A DNA stretch of 64,000 nt from positions 27,441-91,440 of the IMG/VR virus record IMGVR_UViG_3300028569_000022; one strand, 5' to 3'. Of the stretch, positions 51,601 to 60,334 are shown one piece after another (the first letter of the stretch is position 1; every line of letters starts with the position of its first letter). The position numbers were made by a program, and so were the translations under genes. This stretch comes from a virus. Below the pieces are notes generated by a model. The model ran no database searches. It saw nothing but the letters and a program-made list of their open reading frames with translations, and was not told the DNA's origin.

Positions 51601-53748
51601 ATGGCAACAATTGAAGAAATCGGAAGGCTAGCTAGAGACTCACAAGTCATAAAAAGAGCTGTCAATACAAGCATGACATCTAACAAAGCAGTTCCTTCTA
51701 AAAAAGCGGCGTCTGACTGGTTTTTTGAGCACATGGGTGTTATGGACGGACAGACAAACCCCCAAACAACAGAAGGAACTACGATTGATAGATATTCAAG
51801 ACTACATTTACAAAAAACCGCTTCAAGTTATTTTGCTGCAGAAGGAGCAGCAGAGGCTCCTACTAAAATTGGTCCTGATACCGTTAAGCCAACTGCATTA
51901 CCTACTGAAGGGTTTGCTGCAAGAATAGCTGAAACTGCTCAAACCGCGAGAACCAATATCAGTCAAGTATTAAAGCCTATATCATCTTCTACTGGCTCCA
52001 CTTTAGGTACAAACACATTGATGACAACTAGTCCACTGGGGTCTCCACAAGCCATATCACACTCCATGGCAGCACTTTCTAACAGCGTCAATCCTTCATT
52101 TACACAAAAGTTGGATTCTACTTTTAAAAAATATAAAGTTGATGGTTTAACTCACATGCCAGGAAAAATGATGGGATCAATTCAGCATCTAGCAAATGCT
52201 GCAAGCAAATTGTTGTCCGTTCCTTTAGAATTTATGTCTGATATGTATAGAGGAGTAATGAAGCTAGCAAAATCAATAGCTAAAATTGCAGATTCCATTA
52301 TAACCATGGTGACTAAGTTTTTCATTGGACCTGGAGGCCTAATGGATAGCCTTATGGGATCAGGTTTAGTTAAGGGGTTTTTAAGTATCGTTAAACAAAT
52401 AGGAGCAAAAGCTTTAACATTAGTTCAATCATTTGGTGGAGCCAACCTCATAGGTAGTTTGACAGGCTCTCTTGGAAATTTTGCGTCAATGGGTTCTAAA
52501 TTTTTAAGCAATCCTATGGCTTTAGCTCAAAGTTACTTACCACAGATGCCTGGTGGGCTCGGAGGATTAGTTGGCTCTTTAGGAGGTGGGCTCGGAGGAT
52601 TAGCTGGCTCTTTTGGAGGCTTAGCAGGAGGTCTAGGAGGAGGCGGCCTTGGAGGAGCAATTGGAGGACTGGGAGGCGGTCTTGGAGGAGCTATTGGAGG
52701 GTTGACCGGCTCTTTAGGAGGCGGACTTGGAGGCTTAGCAGGAGGTCTGGGAGGTAAACTTGGAGGCTTAGCTGGTTCTCTGGGAGGCGGACTTGGAGGC
52801 GGTCTTGGAGGAGCCATTGGAGGCTTAACTAGTTCTTTTGGAGGTGGACTCGGAGGCATAGCTGGTTCTTTGGGAAGTAGTCTGGGAGGTGGACTTGGAG
52901 GCATGGCAGGCGGTCTCAGAGGTTTAACTGGTAGTTTAGGAGGTGGACTTGGAGGCATGGCAGGCGGTCTTGGAGGTTTAACTGGTGGACTTGGAGGCAT
53001 GGCAGGCGGTCTCGGAGGTTTAACTGGTGGACTTGGAGGTGGAATTAATAATGCAATTGGTTCAACAATAAGTGGATTTGGCGGAGGAAAGGCACTCGGA
53101 GGCGGAGGCATTGGAGGGGCCTTAACAGGCCTAGCAGGTTCCGTAGGAGGTAGTTTAGGAGGGTTGGGTGGAGGAGCTATTGGTGGAATAACTGGAATGC
53201 TTGGATCTTTTAAAGGCGGAGGAGGCATGGTCGGCAACTTAACTGGAGCTTTTGGTGGTAATATAGGAGGCATTGCAAGTGGAGTTGCTTCCGCTCTCAT
53301 GTCTGGAGGAGGAGGTGGAATATTCAGTAAAATTACTGCTCTTGCTGGAAATCTTTCTTCTATGGCTGATCCGTCCCGAATTATGTCTATGCTGGTTCCA
53401 CCTCAACTTGGAAGTCAGTTAGGTGGTCTGTCTAAAGCACCAGGATTAGGATTTCAGGGAAATCTTGGATATGGTGTTGGAAATAAATTCGACGCAGTTA
53501 AGGGAATGGCTATGCAAGGTGCTCTATCGACTCTTGGAGGTCAAGCTGGAATTTTAGCTCCTTTATTGGGACTTGCAACAAGCAAACCAAATTTAACAGA
53601 CAAAGCAGCAAATGGTCCGTTAGCTGCAACAGAGTGTAGTTTCAGTCCAGGACAAATTGCAGCACACGGACATATACAAGAAACTGATAGTTCTGCAAGA
53701 GCAATATTTTTCCAAAAGGGTGAGTTTGCTGATCAAAGAAAAATTTAA
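51601..53748 (+). CDS. Gly-rich protein upstream of gp5-like hub
   Basis: 715 residues from the ATG at 51601, which follows a TTAAATAA box; an in-frame ATG/TTG-type start further upstream (51562) lies in the divergent promoter. Residues 1-180 are mixed helix (IGRLARDSQVIKRAVNTSMT; SDWFFEHMGVMDG). About 195-300 is hydrophobic helix (LEFMSDMYRGVMKLAKSIAK, IADSIITMVTKFFIGPGGLM). About 320-580 is an extreme Gly/Leu/Ala repeat (LGGGLGGLAGG units). The last 50 residues read TECSFSPGQIAAHGHIQETD and end FADQRKI. Adjacent to the hub gene (8 nt), so a baseplate or tail-core part is inferred. Function unknown. Confidence 0.68.
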   Translation: MATIEEIGRLARDSQVIKRAVNTSMTSNKAVPSKKAASDWFFEHMGVMDGQTNPQTTEGTTIDRYSRLHLQKTASSYFAAEGAAEAPTKIGPDTVKPTALPTEGFAARIAETAQTARTNISQVLKPISSSTGSTLGTNTLMTTSPLGSPQAISHSMAALSNSVNPSFTQKLDSTFKKYKVDGLTHMPGKMMGSIQHLANAASKLLSVPLEFMSDMYRGVMKLAKSIAKIADSIITMVTKFFIGPGGLMDSLMGSGLVKGFLSIVKQIGAKALTLVQSFGGANLIGSLTGSLGNFASMGSKFLSNPMALAQSYLPQMPGGLGGLVGSLGGGLGGLAGSFGGLAGGLGGGGLGGAIGGLGGGLGGAIGGLTGSLGGGLGGLAGGLGGKLGGLAGSLGGGLGGGLGGAIGGLTSSFGGGLGGIAGSLGSSLGGGLGGMAGGLRGLTGSLGGGLGGMAGGLGGLTGGLGGMAGGLGGLTGGLGGGINNAIGSTISGFGGGKALGGGGIGGALTGLAGSVGGSLGGLGGGAIGGITGMLGSFKGGGGMVGNLTGAFGGNIGGIASGVASALMSGGGGGIFSKITALAGNLSSMADPSRIMSMLVPPQLGSQLGGLSKAPGLGFQGNLGYGVGNKFDAVKGMAMQGALSTLGGQAGILAPLLGLATSKPNLTDKAANGPLAATECSFSPGQIAAHGHIQETDSSARAIFFQKGEFADQRKI
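52549..53310 (+). repeat. Gly-Gly-Leu coding tandem repeat
   Basis: Degenerate units of ggaggc/ggtctt/ggagg about 12-42 nt long, dense from 52549 to 53055 and looser to 53310. Encodes LGGxLGG, AGGLGG and TGGLGG. The antisense Pro-rich open frame is a by-product. Confidence 0.88.
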
Positions 53749-53756
53749 TAATAAAT

Positions 53757-56276
53757 ATGAGACAACACTGGGGAAACCACTTGGGAATCTGCGTTAATAA
53801 TGCAGATCCAGAAAAAAGAGGAAGAATTCAAGTATTCGTTCCTCATATTATGCCGGCATTATTCGAGGAATGGAATGAAGACGGGAAAGATATTACTATG
53901 GAGTGTGTCGGAGATAATATTCCTAATGGGCTAAGTTCTAGTATCGTTGAGCGGTTAATAAAAATACTTCCATGGGCAGAGGCAGCTTCACCCATCGTTG
54001 GTATGTCTGGTGGAGGAGGAAGTGTTACGTCAGGTGCATCTATAGGAGAGGCAATTGCTGCTCAAACAGGAAATCCCGTTCCTGGAGTTGACTCCTCAGC
54101 AGGAGTTCCAGGAGCACCTACACAAGGTACTGTATTAGATCAATCTCCAACAACAGTAGATCCTGGTAATGCTCAGCCTCCACCAAGCTCACCAGGAGGA
54201 CCGATAAAATTTTCTGATAAAGCTAGTGAGGGAAAGGGAATGAGCACTATGCCTGGAGGAACCAATGGAAATTGGGGAGGAAGTATTCAAGTGTTAAGTG
54301 ATTTACTGCCTGAAGGATACAATTATCAACCATCTAGCACTAAACGGAAATATCCGCCACCAGATAACTCATATACAAACAACCCGAATTCTGATCACAA
54401 CTGGGCTTGGGATAATGCTTATGGTATTGATTTGGCTGCAAGAACATTTGGTTCAGGATTAACTACAAGAGGATCAGCAGCATTTAACAAAGCTAGTGAA
54501 TGTGCATTGGGAATTTGGAATAACATTCGTGCTCAAGTAGGTAAAGCTCCTTACCCGCCAGGCACTCCGTGGACTGCTCAACTGGCAGCTGAAGCTAAAG
54601 CAAGCGTAGTGCTTCCAAGTGGGTATCGAACTCAATTGATATGGTGGGCTGACTCGGGTCATAAAAACCATATACATTTTGGAGTAAAGTATCAAGGGCC
54701 TACAAAATCAACAATGAGCGAAAGTGCAAAACCTCCTCCTGTTGCTCCTTCAAGTTCAAAAGACGGCGGGTTAAAAGCTAGTGACAAAACGGTGCCTGCC
54801 AACCAGCCATCTTTAGTAGGTACCAAATCAGAAATGGGAGATTGTCCTCCGCCTGCTCCATCTACATTACAAAGTTTAGGAGGAAGCCCTGCTCCTCCAG
54901 GAATTTTACCTGGAGGAGAAGGGATTGCAAGTACGACTGGAGGAAAACAGACCGCTCCTGCTGGAGTCTCGCCTGAAGCAGTGCACTATGCTATGAGAAT
55001 GGCGGCTGGTGAAACTGGAGCAACAGGCAATCCAGGTTCAGGAAAATCTACTGCAAATTACATCAGTCAAGTGAATAACACGATTGCAATGTCTCAAGGA
55101 ATTAAAAACGGAATGGAAGTAAGAGGAGTTTCATTCAAAAGAATTGATGAAATTGCTGAAACTCTTAAAGCTCAAGGTAAAGTAGACGGGACCGTATTAG
55201 ATATTGGTTACACTCAGCATAACGCAAGAGATGCAAAAGCATACGGCATTAAAAATAGTGGTGGTTATAAAGAGCAAATACTATCAGTAGCAGCACACGT
55301 TCAAAAGCAAATAAACAAAAATCCAGCTTTTGCTGCACAATTAGCTAAAGGAGACTATGTAAATGCTGAATACGTGGGGAAAACGGGACCGGTTCCTGGA
55401 TGGAATACTTCAATTTACAAAGACACCCATAAAGCTAATAAAGCTACGTTGACTAACCGCATTAACAAAGAATACGGAGGAGATCCAATGGCTGCTTTAG
55501 ATGCTTTTGATAAAATATATCCAGCAACTGATAGCATAGAGACAATGATGGGACCTGGATACAAGCCTCCTGCTGGAGGTGGTGGTGGCGGTTCAGACCC
55601 TCTTGCTTGTCCTGCAGATCCGAATGCTCCTCCGTCTGAGACTAATTTGGCAAACAGAACAAGTGATCACGGTCCTCTTGTAGTAAAAAACACAAACGAT
55701 ACTCCAAACGGGTTGTTTGCGTATCCTTCTGTAGGAGCTATGATTTGGGTATTCTTTAGAGAAGGAAATCCTCTATTTCCAGTCTACTTTGCCGCAAGCT
55801 TTGGTAAATCGGAATGGTCAGGAGCATATAAGCAAGGATCGCCAGCACCCGGAATTGCATACAATGGAGAGGGCCCAGGTGGAGGATTCTCTCATGGCAC
55901 AGAATTTAAACCCACACCAGCTGGAGGAATATCTACTGTATATACAGTGAATCCCACAGATCCATCAAAAGACCAAAAAAGCATTATGTTGTATGCTGAC
56001 GATGGATCTAATGTCTTTTTAGGAACTGGATATAATCAGTATTTTTCTCAGCATGATAGAATTGATTACGTCACAGAAGACAGATTCAACACAACAATGG
56101 GGTATAAAGAACAATGGGTTCAAGGAGATACTAATACTGTAATCATGGGTGATTGTTATATTAAAATAGGAGACGTATCTCAACGGGCTGTTGATGCTAT
56201 GGAACAAATTAAAAAATATACAGAGGAAATTCAAGCTCCGCTGCTGAAGTCAAATAGTCCTGGTGGTGGTGGTTGA
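53757..56276 (+). CDS. gp5-like baseplate hub/spike protein with inserted lytic-type domains
   Basis: 839 residues. Residues 1-95: gp5 OB-fold start (HLGICVNNADPEKRGRIQVF; LPWAEAASPIVGMSGGGGSV, matching T4 gp5 wording). About 160-310: a zinc-peptidase-like domain with NSDHNWAWDNAYGIDLAART and HKNHIHFGVKYQG, similar to the SxHxxG/A-x-D and H-x-H motifs of M15 enzymes. About 400-590: a helical domain with AMRMAAGETGATGNPGSGKS and DIGYTQHNARDAKAYGIKNS, possibly lysozyme-like, not identified. About 620-690: the rest of the OB fold (GLFAYPSVGAMIWVFFREGN, PLFPVYFAASF). After that a beta-rich C-terminus. It should puncture the cell wall. It begins 8 nt after the Gly-rich gene. Confidence 0.75.
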   Translation: MRQHWGNHLGICVNNADPEKRGRIQVFVPHIMPALFEEWNEDGKDITMECVGDNIPNGLSSSIVERLIKILPWAEAASPIVGMSGGGGSVTSGASIGEAIAAQTGNPVPGVDSSAGVPGAPTQGTVLDQSPTTVDPGNAQPPPSSPGGPIKFSDKASEGKGMSTMPGGTNGNWGGSIQVLSDLLPEGYNYQPSSTKRKYPPPDNSYTNNPNSDHNWAWDNAYGIDLAARTFGSGLTTRGSAAFNKASECALGIWNNIRAQVGKAPYPPGTPWTAQLAAEAKASVVLPSGYRTQLIWWADSGHKNHIHFGVKYQGPTKSTMSESAKPPPVAPSSSKDGGLKASDKTVPANQPSLVGTKSEMGDCPPPAPSTLQSLGGSPAPPGILPGGEGIASTTGGKQTAPAGVSPEAVHYAMRMAAGETGATGNPGSGKSTANYISQVNNTIAMSQGIKNGMEVRGVSFKRIDEIAETLKAQGKVDGTVLDIGYTQHNARDAKAYGIKNSGGYKEQILSVAAHVQKQINKNPAFAAQLAKGDYVNAEYVGKTGPVPGWNTSIYKDTHKANKATLTNRINKEYGGDPMAALDAFDKIYPATDSIETMMGPGYKPPAGGGGGGSDPLACPADPNAPPSETNLANRTSDHGPLVVKNTNDTPNGLFAYPSVGAMIWVFFREGNPLFPVYFAASFGKSEWSGAYKQGSPAPGIAYNGEGPGGGFSHGTEFKPTPAGGISTVYTVNPTDPSKDQKSIMLYADDGSNVFLGTGYNQYFSQHDRIDYVTEDRFNTTMGYKEQWVQGDTNTVIMGDCYIKIGDVSQRAVDAMEQIKKYTEEIQAPLLKSNSPGGGG

Positions 56277-56397
56277 GAACCTGCTAAGCCTAATGCAGCA
56301 ACACCTAATATGGCTGTAACTATTCCGGAAAACATGAGATTTAATCCCAAACATGTAAAATATTTGAAAAATAAAATTTTATACATAAGATAACTAT

Positions 56398-57840
56398 ATG
56401 GCACAACGTCAAATTACATGTCCTTTCTGTACAGGAAGTGTGTTAACAAAAGATACAGGAAAGGCTACGTCAACTATGCCGCTAATGAAAGCGAGGTTTG
56501 CAGTAAAAATGCCTTTAATGAGTGTAGCGTCAAAAATTTTTGAAGATCCTGAAAAATCAAAAAAAAGTTTATTAACAGGACCATGCAAAGCATGTGGTGG
56601 AAAAGGAACCATTCCAGATCCACAAGACGATACTGACAAATATGATCAATCAGCAAAAGCAGCGAAAGGTGCTGCACCCAAAATATTAGAAGAGGAGAAC
56701 AAACTGGGACAACCTGGCGGCAACAGATATACAATAATAAGAGGAAGTGATTTGCTTGAAGTTGGGTTGGGATTTAACGACAAACCTTCATATAGAGTGG
56801 ATAAAGGCACATCTGTAGCAAACGGTGGGATAGGTAACTCAAAGGTTCCTATGCTTCCTGCAGGAGCTAAAAGAAACACAGTTGTAGGAATACAATCAAT
56901 GTGGCCAGAAGATTCTGGAAACTATATGATAAAATGTGCTAACAATTTTCAGGTGTTAGTTGGGTCTGGAGGAATAAAAATGACAACAGGAGGCCCTATA
57001 GTTATAAGTGGCGGCATTACACAAATTACTGGTCCTGAAATTACAATTGGATCGGGCACTGGAGGGGTAACTATAGAAGGAGAGACTGTTCATTTAAGAG
57101 GAAAGAGTATAGAAGCCGCTCCTTCTGAAGGGCACTTCTTTGTAAAGGGAACAATAAGCAATACAGGTAACGTATCTGTTGGGGGACACATGCATGCTGA
57201 AAGTACTTCGTTTGTTAATGCTATGTGTGCTGGTAGAAATGACTCTACAGTTTGTAAACCGTCAGCTTCCTCTGATGGTTATACGGGACCGGCAGTATGG
57301 GGAGGAATTGCTGTCAAAGGACTTACTGCTGCAATGAAGGATTTGGTAGCTTATGTAACCACTCCGTTTTCAGAACCAGAAGGAAAAGGAAATTTACTCA
57401 CGTCTCCAAGAGGACAAGCTGGACTGAAGGACAAAATGAAGGCTATAACATATCAAATGCGGCCATGGGAGCAGAAAGAAACAGGATATATCTTACCAGG
57501 AACTAGTATAAAACTAGTTGGGACTTGTCCTTGTAATTATGGTGGAACTGCTGCTGGTTCATTTAACTGTATAGCTACCAATTTTATTAAATTAAATAAT
57601 TTTCCTCACAATCACGGAATATTTGATGGGATGCATACACATGATATTCGAGTGCCAGATATGGACTTTACTGCTGATAATGCTGAAGAGCTAAGAAATA
57701 AAGTATTGCCTAGCTTGGATCAAAATAGTCCTGCTCACATAGATAATTCATCTAAGACCAAGCAAGATTTGATGACAGTAGTTAAGGCTAAGGTATCAGG
57801 TTTTATAGTAAGCAAGATTATAGGAAAAGCAATTGCTTGA
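56398..57840 (+). CDS. Zinc-motif protein with beta-helical spike-like region
   Basis: 480 residues. N-terminal CPFCTGSV and CKACGGKGTIP (about 60 residues apart) make a DnaJ-type/treble-clef zinc pair. Residues about 175-275 repeat short strands (IKMTTGGPIVISGGITQITG; PEITIGSGTGGVTIEGETVH; LRGKSIEAAPSEGHFFVKGT), like the triple-stranded beta-helix of gp5 C-terminal spikes. His-rich segments (VGGHMHAEST; FPHNHGIFDGMHTHDIRVPD) could bind metal at the tip. Located just after the gp5-like hub gene; candidate tail tip or central spike extension. A 121-nt spacer separates the two. Confidence 0.65.
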   Translation: MAQRQITCPFCTGSVLTKDTGKATSTMPLMKARFAVKMPLMSVASKIFEDPEKSKKSLLTGPCKACGGKGTIPDPQDDTDKYDQSAKAAKGAAPKILEEENKLGQPGGNRYTIIRGSDLLEVGLGFNDKPSYRVDKGTSVANGGIGNSKVPMLPAGAKRNTVVGIQSMWPEDSGNYMIKCANNFQVLVGSGGIKMTTGGPIVISGGITQITGPEITIGSGTGGVTIEGETVHLRGKSIEAAPSEGHFFVKGTISNTGNVSVGGHMHAESTSFVNAMCAGRNDSTVCKPSASSDGYTGPAVWGGIAVKGLTAAMKDLVAYVTTPFSEPEGKGNLLTSPRGQAGLKDKMKAITYQMRPWEQKETGYILPGTSIKLVGTCPCNYGGTAAGSFNCIATNFIKLNNFPHNHGIFDGMHTHDIRVPDMDFTADNAEELRNKVLPSLDQNSPAHIDNSSKTKQDLMTVVKAKVSGFIVSKIIGKAIA

Positions 57841-58596
57841 TTACTTGTTTATTTTAACGTAATGTGATACTAATTTGTTTGCCACTCCAAGAGGATCTAC
57901 ATCAAGCATTTCCAAAGGCAAGTTTCTTACCAGCTCCGCAAATTTTATAAAATCTACAGCTCTTGGTTTGTCTAATATAAATTCGTCTCCAGACAATACT
58001 GTAAACACATTACCTATATAATCTGTTCTGTCACAATTTTTTTCAAACTCTTGAAGGTGTAAATCTGCCATTTGATCGAACTTTTCTCCAATGGCGGTAA
58101 TTAACGGAACATAAGTAGTTGGGCAAAAATCATCAGCAACCTCTAAGTCTTGAATAGTAAGCGGAACATAAGTGTCGTCTACACATTCTAACACAAATCT
58201 ATCCCAAGGGTGATCAGGGATACTCGCAATTTCTTCTTGTATAGCATCATTTAATTGTTCTGCTTCTAGTGCTAACTCATCAATTGCTTGAGTGGTTCTT
58301 CTAATATCTTCATCAACAAGATCACCAAGCGAATATGGAGCCGAATAAGGGTCTGTAAGATCAACCGTTGATAAGGGTGGTAAAACTATAGTCTGAGCTT
58401 GAATAATTTCTTCAATTGGCCAATCAAGAGAAGAAATGTCCGAAATTGTTAAGTTTGGATTTTCAATTGGAATTACTACTTCATCAAAAGAAATGTCCAA
58501 AGACATTTCTGGAATTTTTGTAGTTTCCAGCGGAAATGTATCATCGACTACGTCAATTCCTTCGCCAGGAAGAGGAGAAGATTCAGGTATACTCAT
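57841..58596 (-). CDS. Acidic hypothetical protein
   Basis: 251 residues. First 75 residues are Pro/Asp/Glu/Ile-rich (EGIDVVDDTFPLETTKIPEM...LPPLSTVDLTDPYSAPYSLG) and likely extended. The rest is helical (DEDIRRTTQAIDELALEAEQ; ELVRNLPLEMLDVDPLGVAN). It abuts the spike-like gene tail to tail with no gap and lies between it and the gene at 58628. A baseplate assembly role is possible by position, unproven. No family recognised. Confidence 0.6.
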   Translation of the reverse strand: MSIPESSPLPGEGIDVVDDTFPLETTKIPEMSLDISFDEVVIPIENPNLTISDISSLDWPIEEIIQAQTIVLPPLSTVDLTDPYSAPYSLGDLVDEDIRRTTQAIDELALEAEQLNDAIQEEIASIPDHPWDRFVLECVDDTYVPLTIQDLEVADDFCPTTYVPLITAIGEKFDQMADLHLQEFEKNCDRTDYIGNVFTVLSGDEFILDKPRAVDFIKFAELVRNLPLEMLDVDPLGVANKLVSHYVKINK

Positions 58597-58627
58597 GCAT
58601 ATAATTTATGTAACTACCCACATAAAA

Positions 58628-59116
58628 TCAAATAAAAAATTCACTCAAGAAGTTTTCCCATTGCTCGTGATGTTCTGCTAGATCTTCTTGCCCGTAAATG
58701 CAAAACACGGTTTTGGAAAGTTGTCTGTAATAATCAGGTGAAGGAGCTCCGTGAAATTCCCATCTTTTTTTAAGAGCAGGTAAATGGAACGATAGCGATA
58801 TTAACGTTTTTGTGGCAAAAGATAACCCTTTGTCTTCAGACATCATAGGAAGAATATTTTTAGTCTTATTAAAGTGTTGAAAGATTGAAACGGCTACTCT
58901 AAAACACTCATCTTCAGATGAGGCAAATTTCGACATTAAACACACTATATAAATGATATCAATGGGTTTGGATAATAAAATTTTATGCTTATCTAAAAAA
59001 ACCTTTGACCCAATTGCATCCAAAATGCTTTTTTTGAGATCAGTGTCTTCTGAAAACAAACTTTTGATAGACGAACCTTCTTTTGCTGTATACAGTTCGT
59101 CTATCAAATTGACCAT
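58628..59116 (-). CDS. Helical hypothetical protein next to phoH
   Basis: 162 residues, all-helical: LIDELYTAKEGSSIKSLFSE, KPIDIIYIVCLMSKFASSED, TLISLSFHLPALKKRWEFHG and a C-terminus ending HEQWENFLSEFFI. No motif I can name. Four nt separate it from the phoH stop, and TAAATAAATG precedes its ATG. Function unknown. Confidence 0.6.
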   Translation of the reverse strand: MVNLIDELYTAKEGSSIKSLFSEDTDLKKSILDAIGSKVFLDKHKILLSKPIDIIYIVCLMSKFASSEDECFRVAVSIFQHFNKTKNILPMMSEDKGLSFATKTLISLSFHLPALKKRWEFHGAPSPDYYRQLSKTVFCIYGQEDLAEHHEQWENFLSEFFI

Positions 59117-59120
59117 TTAT

Positions 59121-59909
59121 TTACTTAGGTTTATTGGCCTGATAATTTTCGATCTGTTCGATAATAAATTTTAATATTTCCGATCTCATGATATCCTCTT
59201 TACCAAACTCAACACAATAAATTCCTTGATTACAAGATTCTTCTGTATTAAAAATGTCAAACATCGGCTTGAACCCTGAATGTTCTCTGTGTTTAAGATC
59301 TGTTTGCATTGGATCTCCTAAAATAAAATATTTCGTAAATTTACCAATTCTTGTCAGTGATGTTAAAAGTTCTTGAAAATTTGCATTCTGAGCTTCATCT
59401 ACAATTACTGCTTTTGCATTATATGATGCGCCTCTCAAGTAATTTACAGGCATTCCTTTAACTCTCTCGTCAGCAAAAAGACGTTTAATGTCACTCGAAC
59501 ATAATAGTTCTTCTAACTTGTCGTTTAACACTGCAGTAAAAAACTGTAATTTTTCGTTTGCATCTCCTGGAAGAGTTCCCATCGAATTGGATGCACTTTC
59601 CACAATAGTTCTCACGTAAATGATATCACTAACACGCCGTGTATTCAATAAAAACAAGGAGCAATACACAGCAAGAATGGATTTACTAGTCCCAGCGGGA
59701 CCACTTAAAAATATTACTTTGGTATCTTTATGGGTTGCTAATTCTATAAATGCTTTTTGTTTTTCTGACCAATCCAATCCTCTTAAATTCAGGGTAAAAT
59801 CTATTTTTTCTCTCTGAAAAACTCTCGGTGAAGTATCTGTTATTACTTCATTTGATTGTTGTGTTGTGCTTTTACTTTTTGTTTGGCTTTTCTTTGGTTT
59901 GGTTTTCAT
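59121..59909 (-). CDS. phoH: PhoH-like ATPase
   Basis: 262 residues. Residues 1-40 are a low-complexity Lys/Ser/Thr/Gln tail. Then LRGLDWSEKQKAFIELATHK, Walker A SGPAGTSKSILAVYC, RTIVESASNSMGTLPGDANE, Walker B AVIVDEAQNANFQELLTSLT and ILGDPMQTDLKHREHSG, all standard PhoH blocks with KS of the P-loop and DEAQ intact. PhoH is an auxiliary gene of marine phages; its molecular role in phage is unproven, though it is a predicted RNA helicase/ATPase. A 110-nt intergenic region with an aacgat/atcgtt inverted repeat separates it from the divergent plus-strand gene. Confidence 0.92.
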   Translation of the reverse strand: MKTKPKKSQTKSKSTTQQSNEVITDTSPRVFQREKIDFTLNLRGLDWSEKQKAFIELATHKDTKVIFLSGPAGTSKSILAVYCSLFLLNTRRVSDIIYVRTIVESASNSMGTLPGDANEKLQFFTAVLNDKLEELLCSSDIKRLFADERVKGMPVNYLRGASYNAKAVIVDEAQNANFQELLTSLTRIGKFTKYFILGDPMQTDLKHREHSGFKPMFDIFNTEESCNQGIYCVEFGKEDIMRSEILKFIIEQIENYQANKPK

Positions 59910-60019
59910 GTTGTTGAAAAGAACGATTTAACTCATCGTTAAATTTATAAATCTACTTAAGGCGGATGTAAAATTAAATTAGGTTTAACAAAAAAGTTGA
60001 AACCAGATAAGTAAATGAA

Positions 60020-60274
60020 ATGAGATCACCATTTAATATTACCAATCTTGGATTAGAGGAAGAAGCTCGTATAAAGTTTTCTTATACTTCTCCGACGTTG
60101 CATCAAAACATCGAAATTTCTATTGATGGTGATGAGACTTCAGTAGAAGATTTACTTGATTCGTTTCATCGCTTCTTAAATGCTCTTGGTGTATCTACTC
60201 CTGAAAATGTGGTATTAGTATTTATGGAATTGAATGATGGAGAGAACGGGGACGGAGAAGAAGAGTCAAAATAA
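60020..60274 (+). CDS. Small acidic hypothetical protein
   Basis: 84 residues (MRSPFNITNLGLEEEARIKF...). Beta-rich core with SYTSPTLHQNIEISIDGDET, then a helix (VEDLLDSFHRFLNALGVSTP) and an acidic tail ending GDGEEESK. The layout is similar to small phage proteins of unknown function near phoH. Divergent from phoH. Confidence 0.65.
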   Translation: MRSPFNITNLGLEEEARIKFSYTSPTLHQNIEISIDGDETSVEDLLDSFHRFLNALGVSTPENVVLVFMELNDGENGDGEEESK

Positions 60275-60318
60275 CGAAGCAGAATTTTTTTGAGATTATG
60301 ACTTTTAAAAAATATAGG

Positions 60319-60326
60319 TTAAATAA
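60319..60326 (+). promoter_or_regulatory. Late-promoter-like box
   Basis: TTAAATAA (with a further AATAA) eight bases before the ATG at 60335. Confidence 0.45.
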
Positions 60327-60334
60327 ATAACATT

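Noticed and set aside
52533-53300. Pro-rich minus-strand open frame
   Set aside because: Antisense shadow of the Gly-rich repeat.
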